Shown in pieces: positions 60,052 through 64,000 of a DNA stretch of 64,000 nt. The position numbers and the translations under genes were made by a program. Location of the stretch: the NCBI RefSeq assembly GCF_035514885.1, contig NZ_DATJCH010000024.1:186001-250000 (forward strand). The letters are read 5' to 3'. The first letter of the stretch is position 1; each line of letters begins with the position of its first letter. The DNA comes from Albibacterium sp035514885 (GTDB taxonomy: Bacteria; Bacteroidota; Bacteroidia; Sphingobacteriales; Sphingobacteriaceae). Under the pieces are notes generated by a model, which saw only the letters and a program-made list of their open reading frames with translations, did not search any database and was not told the DNA's origin.

Positions 60052-60771
60052 TTATTGTAAAGCTTTCAGGTATTGTTTAATGGTGCTTTCTAAACCCATA
60101 TAAAGAGCATCGGCTATTAACGCATGGCCAATACTTACCTCTAATAAATTGGGAATGCTTTGTGCAAAATGAGACAGATTGTTTAAATCCAGATCATGTC
60201 CTGCGTTGATACCTAAACCAAGCTTTTGAGCAGCATGCGCTGCTTCTAAATATGGTTTAAGCGCACTTTTAGGGTCCTTTTTGAAATCTGTTGCATAATC
60301 TTCTGTATACAGTTCAATCCGGTCAGTACCAGTATCAGCTGCACCTTCAACCATTCTTATATCGGGATCTACAAAGATCGAGACACGGATACCTGCATCT
60401 TGAAATACAGCAACCATTTCTTTAAGATAGTCCTGGTTCTTAATAGTGTCCCAGCCATGGTTTGAAGTGATCTGACCTAATTCATCCGGAACCAATGTTA
60501 CCTGTGCCGGCGAGTTTGCTAATACCAGATCAACAAACTTTTGTTCACGGCAGTTTCCTTCAATATTAAATTCTACTTGAATGTTCTTTTTAATATCGAA
60601 TACATCCTGATATCGAATATGTCTTTCATCAGGTCTTGGATGAACAGTGATCCCTTGTGCTCCAAATCGTTCACAGGCTAAAGCAGCATCTAATACATTC
60701 GGTATCTGACCACCCCGAGAATTTCTTAAAGTGGCTATTTTATTAATATTTACAGAAAGCTTTGTGATCAT
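60052..60771 (-). CDS. pdxJ: Pyridoxine 5'-phosphate synthase
   Basis: 239 residues of the TIM barrel condensing 1-deoxyxylulose 5-phosphate with aminoacetone phosphate to make PNP. KLSVNINKIATLRNSRGG, QGITVHPRPDERHI (with the catalytic His/Arg), EFNIEGN, TLVPDE and the GINAGHDLDLNNL region are characteristic. It lies 2 bases after the ahcY stop and is coupled to it. DXPS-dependent vitamin B6 synthesis. Confidence 0.96.
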   Translation of the reverse strand: MITKLSVNINKIATLRNSRGGQIPNVLDAALACERFGAQGITVHPRPDERHIRYQDVFDIKKNIQVEFNIEGNCREQKFVDLVLANSPAQVTLVPDELGQITSNHGWDTIKNQDYLKEMVAVFQDAGIRVSIFVDPDIRMVEGAADTGTDRIELYTEDYATDFKKDPKSALKPYLEAAHAAQKLGLGINAGHDLDLNNLSHFAQSIPNLLEVSIGHALIADALYMGLESTIKQYLKALQ

Positions 60772-60773
60772 TA

Positions 60774-62087
60774 TTAATATCTATAGTTCTCTGATTTGAA
60801 AGGTCCATTAACCGGAACACCAATATAATCAGCCTGATCCTGATCAAGTTCATCAAGCTCTACACCTATTTTAGCTAAATGTAAATAAGCAACCCGTTCA
60901 TCGAGGTGCTTTGGTAAGGTATAAACTTTATTTTCGTATTGATCTGTATTTGTCCACAACTCAATTTGTGCTAAAGTCTGATTTGTAAAAGAATTACTCA
61001 TAACAAAAGAAGGATGGCCGGTTGCACAACCCAGGTTAACTAAACGTCCTTCAGCTAATAAAATAATGTCTTTTCCCTCAATGGTATATTTATCTACCTG
61101 AGGTTTGATTTCTACTCTCGAATTGCCATGATTATCGTTTAGCCAAGCAACATCAATTTCGTTATCAAAATGGCCAATATTACATACCACTGCTTTATCT
61201 TTCATACTTAAGAAATGCTCCGGGCGAACAATGTTCTTATTTCCCGTAGCTGTTACAATTATATCAGCTTCCTTTACAGCATTGCTGAATTTCTTAACCT
61301 CAAAGCCTTCCATTGCAGCCTGTAATGCACAAATAGGATCTATCTCGGTAACAATTACACGAACACCCGCACTTCTTAATGATTCTGCGGAACCCTTTCC
61401 AACATCTCCATAACCAGCAACAAGCCCTACTTTTCCAGCTAACATTAAATCAGTTGCCCGACGGATAGCGTCTACCAAAGATTCACGACAGCCATATTTA
61501 TTATCAAATTTAGATTTAGTAACAGAGTCATTAACATTGATTGCTGGAATAGACAAAGTACCATTCTTCATACGTTCATAAAGTCTGTGTACTCCGGTAG
61601 TAGTTTCTTCAGATAAACCTTTGATTCCACTAACTAATTCAGGATACTTATCAAGAACCATGTTCGTAAGGTCACCACCATCATCTAAAATCAAGTTTAA
61701 TGGTTCGCGCTCTTCACCAAAATAAAGAGTTTGCTCGATACACCAATTAAACTCGTCTTCGTTCATTCCCTTCCATGCGTAAACAGGAATTCCCGCAGCG
61801 GCAATTGCTGCAGCAGCATGATCTTGGGTTGAAAATATATTACAAGATGACCAGCTAACTTTTGCGCCCAATGCAACCAAGGTCTCAATTAGGACAGCAG
61901 TTTGAATGGTCATATGTAAACAGCCGGCAATACGAGCACCACTTAATGGTTTTGAATCACCATATTCTTCGCGAAGCGCCATTAATCCCGGCATTTCTGC
62001 TTCTGCTAATTCTATTTCTTTTCTTCCCCATTCAGCTAAAGAGATATCTTTTACCTTAAAGGGTGTATATTGCGTTTCTACAGACAT
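60774..62087 (-). CDS. ahcY: Adenosylhomocysteinase
   Basis: 437 residues. It splits S-adenosylhomocysteine into adenosine and homocysteine, recycling the methyl cycle, and is NAD-dependent. Seen are GARIAGCLHMTIQTAVLIETL, SSCNIFSTQDHAAAAI, the NAD loop GYGDVGKGSA and GHFDNEIDV; the C-terminus ends PFKSENYRY. The upstream promoter predicts a leader of about 16 nt. Confidence 0.97.
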   Translation of the reverse strand: MSVETQYTPFKVKDISLAEWGRKEIELAEAEMPGLMALREEYGDSKPLSGARIAGCLHMTIQTAVLIETLVALGAKVSWSSCNIFSTQDHAAAAIAAAGIPVYAWKGMNEDEFNWCIEQTLYFGEEREPLNLILDDGGDLTNMVLDKYPELVSGIKGLSEETTTGVHRLYERMKNGTLSIPAINVNDSVTKSKFDNKYGCRESLVDAIRRATDLMLAGKVGLVAGYGDVGKGSAESLRSAGVRVIVTEIDPICALQAAMEGFEVKKFSNAVKEADIIVTATGNKNIVRPEHFLSMKDKAVVCNIGHFDNEIDVAWLNDNHGNSRVEIKPQVDKYTIEGKDIILLAEGRLVNLGCATGHPSFVMSNSFTNQTLAQIELWTNTDQYENKVYTLPKHLDERVAYLHLAKIGVELDELDQDQADYIGVPVNGPFKSENYRY

Positions 62088-62109
62088 AGTTTTTAAATTT
62101 TATTAATTG

Positions 62110-62117
62110 CAAAAATA
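62110..62117 (-). promoter_or_regulatory. -7 box of the ahcY-pdxJ promoter
   Basis: The plus strand reads CAAAAATA (TATTTTTG toward ahcY), an exact match, 22 nt before the ATG. Confidence 0.6.
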
Positions 62118-62255
62118 CATCTTTAAGCCCGATTATCAAACTTCTATTGAACTGCAAGGCAATTACAATGCTTTCAGAATTAATGAAATGCAATAAATTC
62201 AGTTATTATTACATTCATTTGAAATATGGGTCTGGACTATGTAAAACACATGGTG

Positions 62256-62263
62256 TATATTTG
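62256..62263 (+). promoter_or_regulatory. -7 box of the bacilliredoxin promoter
   Basis: TATATTTG, an exact match, with a leader of about 23 nt to the ATG at 62293. Confidence 0.55.
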
Positions 62264-62292
62264 TAGAAAGTTTTATTAAGAAAGGATAAAAG

Positions 62293-62703
62293 ATGTACCC
62301 AGACTATTTGGTAGCGCCTATGCGCAAAGAATTAACAGATGTCGGCTTTGAAGATTTAACTTCTCCTGAAGAAGTAGAAACAGCCCTTAGCCATGACGGT
62401 TCTGTTCTAGTAGTTATAAATTCAGTTTGTGGTTGTGCTGCATCCAATGCACGCCCTGCTGCAAAAGTAGCTGTTCAGAATGAAAAACGTCCAGATAAGA
62501 TCATAACCGTATTTGCAGGAGTTGCAACAGAAGCAGTAGAAAAGGCTCGTAGTTATATGCAGCCATATCCACCTTCATCACCCGCAATGGCATTGTTTAA
62601 AGATGGAAAGTTAGTTCATATGATTGAAAGACATAACATTGAAGGCAAACCTGCCCAAATGATTGCTGATAACTTAGTAGCAGCGTTCGACGAGTATTGT
62701 TAA
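62293..62703 (+). CDS. BrxA/BrxB family bacilliredoxin
   Basis: 136 residues of a thioredoxin-fold protein with the CGC motif (Cys46, Cys48: NSVCGCAASNARP) and SYMQPYPPSSPAMALFKDG, both family-typical. In Firmicutes such proteins remove bacillithiol from oxidised proteins. Bacteroidota use bacillithiol at least in part, so a redox-repair role is likely, but the thiol partner here is inferred. Confidence 0.9.
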   Translation: MYPDYLVAPMRKELTDVGFEDLTSPEEVETALSHDGSVLVVINSVCGCAASNARPAAKVAVQNEKRPDKIITVFAGVATEAVEKARSYMQPYPPSSPAMALFKDGKLVHMIERHNIEGKPAQMIADNLVAAFDEYC

Positions 62704-62754
62704 TACTCACTTTCATATAATTTATTGTTTTATTTATTAGCAAAGCTACTAAGG

Positions 62755-62798
62755 GCCTGTTTCCGTATTAATACAATACAGGAAACAGGCTTCTTTTT
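62755..62798. terminator. Terminator between the bacilliredoxin gene and cdaA
   Basis: Stem GCCTGTTTCC / GGAAACAGGC (62755-62764 / 62781-62790) with further partial pairing in the loop, then TTCTTTTTTA on the plus strand. It lies between convergent genes. Confidence 0.85.
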
Positions 62799-62800
62799 TA

Positions 62801-63592
62801 TTATAAATCTTCATTAAGCAAACGTTCAAGATCTTCGTAACCAATATTCATGTTTACGTTTCCTTGTTTTGCATAAGAAATCTCACCAGTTTCCTCACTA
62901 ACTACCACTGCAACCGCATCACTCATTTCTGTAACGCCAATGGCAGCACGATGACGAAGGCCGAATTGTAAAGGTAAATCCTCACTATCTGATAGTGGTA
63001 AAATACAGCTGGCCGTCTTGATTTTAAAATCAACAATTACCACCGCACCATCATGTAGCGGACTATGCTTTTGAAAAATACTCTCCAACAAACGTTTGGA
63101 TACCTGAGCATCTATAAATTCTCCACTATTCTGGTAATATTCTTCATCAAAATACTTAGAAAAAACCAGAAGAGCACCCGTTCTTGATTTTTGCATGCTC
63201 CTGCATGCGTCAATAATTGGTTTCAATCGTGCCGTATTGTCTTTCTCAACATCATTCTTGTTTAAAAAAAGCGACATGAATAAACGGTTACGTCGAAGGG
63301 AGATATTTTTACCAATATGAAGGAGGAAACGTCTTATTTCCTGTTGAAACACAACAATCAAAGCGATAGACCCCACGCTTATGAAGCCCCCGAATATTTC
63401 GGTCAGTAAGCGCATTTCCGATTGCTTTACAACAATGTAAACCAGGTAAATTATGACTAGACCAACCAGAATATTAACAGCAATAGTTCCTCGGATAAGA
63501 TTATAAACGTAGTAAATTATAATCGCCACCAAGAGTACATCAATGATATCAAGAAAGCGAATATTTAGAAAGCTCAGATCAAAATTATCCAT
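62801..63592 (-). CDS. cdaA: Diadenylate cyclase CdaA
   Basis: 263 residues. Three N-terminal membrane helices (about 14-75) anchor a cytoplasmic DisA_N domain that makes cyclic di-AMP from ATP; the DGA motif (SPLHDGAVVI) and RHR motif (GLRHRAAIG) are present. The start MDNFDLSFLNIRFL at 63592 was preferred because upstream in-frame codons are not family-like. CdaA regulates potassium or osmotic balance and cell-wall processes. It is divergent from rsgA. Confidence 0.94.
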   Translation of the reverse strand: MDNFDLSFLNIRFLDIIDVLLVAIIIYYVYNLIRGTIAVNILVGLVIIYLVYIVVKQSEMRLLTEIFGGFISVGSIALIVVFQQEIRRFLLHIGKNISLRRNRLFMSLFLNKNDVEKDNTARLKPIIDACRSMQKSRTGALLVFSKYFDEEYYQNSGEFIDAQVSKRLLESIFQKHSPLHDGAVVIVDFKIKTASCILPLSDSEDLPLQFGLRHRAAIGVTEMSDAVAVVVSEETGEISYAKQGNVNMNIGYEDLERLLNEDL

Positions 63593-63636
63593 AGTGCAAG
63601 TTAAAAAAAAACTTTCCAAAACATTCACTTTATGCT

Positions 63637-63644
63637 TAGATTTG
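63637..63644 (+). promoter_or_regulatory. -7 box of the rsgA promoter
   Basis: TAGATTTG, an exact match, with a leader of about 30 nt to the ATG at 63681. Confidence 0.55.
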
Positions 63645-63680
63645 ATTTTTACGCTAGCTAACAAGAGAAATGAAGTTTAC

Positions 63681-64000
63681 ATGAAGGGATTGGTAATAAA
63701 ATCGACAGGAAGCTGGTATCAAGTTTTGGCGGAAAATGGCAATACCTATGACTCCAGAATTCAAGGAAAATTTAGAATAAAAGATATAAAATCTACAAAT
63801 CCTTTGGCGGTTGGAGACCATGTCGATATCATCGTTGAACCCGAACAATCTACTGCTGTTATCACTAAATTATATCCCCGAAAAAACTATATAATCCGCA
63901 GGTCTGTCAATCTTTCTAAATCGGTTCAAATTATAGCAACTAACCTCGATCAGGCTTTTTTGGTGGTTACTTTAGCAAGCCCTATGACTTCCTTAGGTTT
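63681..64000 (+). CDS. rsgA: Ribosome small subunit-dependent GTPase A (partial, 3' end cut by the window)
   Basis: The first 106 residues of RsgA, open to the window edge. The N-terminal OB-fold (KGLVIKSTGSWYQVLAENGN, SRIQGKFRIKD, NPLAVGDHVDIIVEPEQSTAVITKLYPRKNYIIRRS) and the start of the circularly permuted G domain (QIIATNLDQAFLVVTLASP) are visible. RsgA promotes late 30S assembly. The start at 63681 gives the usual MKGLVIKSTGSWY; an earlier ATG at 63670 runs into a stop. Confidence 0.93.
   Translation, partial: MKGLVIKSTGSWYQVLAENGNTYDSRIQGKFRIKDIKSTNPLAVGDHVDIIVEPEQSTAVITKLYPRKNYIIRRSVNLSKSVQIIATNLDQAFLVVTLASPMTSLG

Noticed and set aside
63654..63848. Minus-strand 64-residue frame near the window end.
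   Set aside because: It is antisense to rsgA, whose family pattern on the plus strand is clear.

Overview
The window looks like a chromosomal segment of a low-GC Bacteroidota bacterium, most likely Sphingobacteriia/Sphingobacteriaceae (Pedobacter/Sphingobacterium/Solitalea-like; genus not decidable from here). The evidence is protein families largely typical of this phylum (OMP_b-brl_3-type outer membrane protein, CarboxypepD_reg-like domains, IPExxxVDY family, DUF4292 lipoprotein, PadR-PspC pair, degenerate EnvC-like LytM protein), almost no Shine-Dalgarno sequences, and many genes preceded by the Bacteroidota sigma-70 -7 box TAnnTTTG. No rRNA, tRNA, CRISPR array, transposase or prophage gene was seen.

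Layout. 1-4 kb: end of a glycosylhydrolase-like protein, pdhB, an Lrp/AsnC regulator, then rhodanese / small membrane protein / meaB. 4-11 kb: an abundant-looking OmpA-family porin, a 45-residue membrane protein with ridA and an EamA transporter, then recG, hflX and rbfA. 11-16.4 kb (minus strand): def, an M16 peptidase, a 939-residue outer-membrane beta-barrel protein and a CBM9-like secreted protein. 16.5-21 kb: a Cys-less alkyltransferase-like protein, a possible small RNA, a glutathione peroxidase, a BadF-type kinase, an M61 peptidase and an NlpE-like lipoprotein. 21.1-25.2 kb: a coherent nitric-oxide / iron-sulfur repair cluster (Rrf2 regulator, group III truncated haemoglobin, DUF2249-ScdA_N-hemerythrin repair protein, a second hemerythrin, a haem-copper-oxidase-like membrane protein, SufT-like protein). 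25-35.8 kb: tail-specific protease, TPR protein, rarA, rnc-fabF-acpP, IPExxxVDY gene, pyk, murF. 35.8-42 kb: PspC protein with PadR regulator, galM, a CarboxypepD_reg protein, comF, rlmN. 42-51 kb: amidohydrolase, acylphosphatase, flippase, dut, TPR protein, DUF4292 lipoprotein, EnvC-like protein, tatA, lytic transglycosylase. 51-64 kb: phosphoribosyltransferase, NlpC/P60, pdhA-pdhC, asparaginase, tatD, FKBP lipoprotein, nrnA, ndk, pdxJ, ahcY, bacilliredoxin, cdaA and the start of rsgA.

How it works together. Most of the content is housekeeping: pyruvate oxidation (E1 beta lies about 52 kb from E1 alpha/E2), envelope biogenesis, translation and repair. The most system-like part is the NO/Fe-S repair cluster, with a perfect 10-bp-arm palindrome just upstream of the -7 box of the ric operon. 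Two non-coding observations stand out. First, at five genes the -7 promoter box sits only 4-7 nt before the start codon, which predicts leaderless or near-leaderless mRNAs. Second, two long intergenic hairpins have arms built from 11-bp direct repeats that begin with GG(G/A) but otherwise differ in sequence, suggesting a family defined by architecture rather than sequence.
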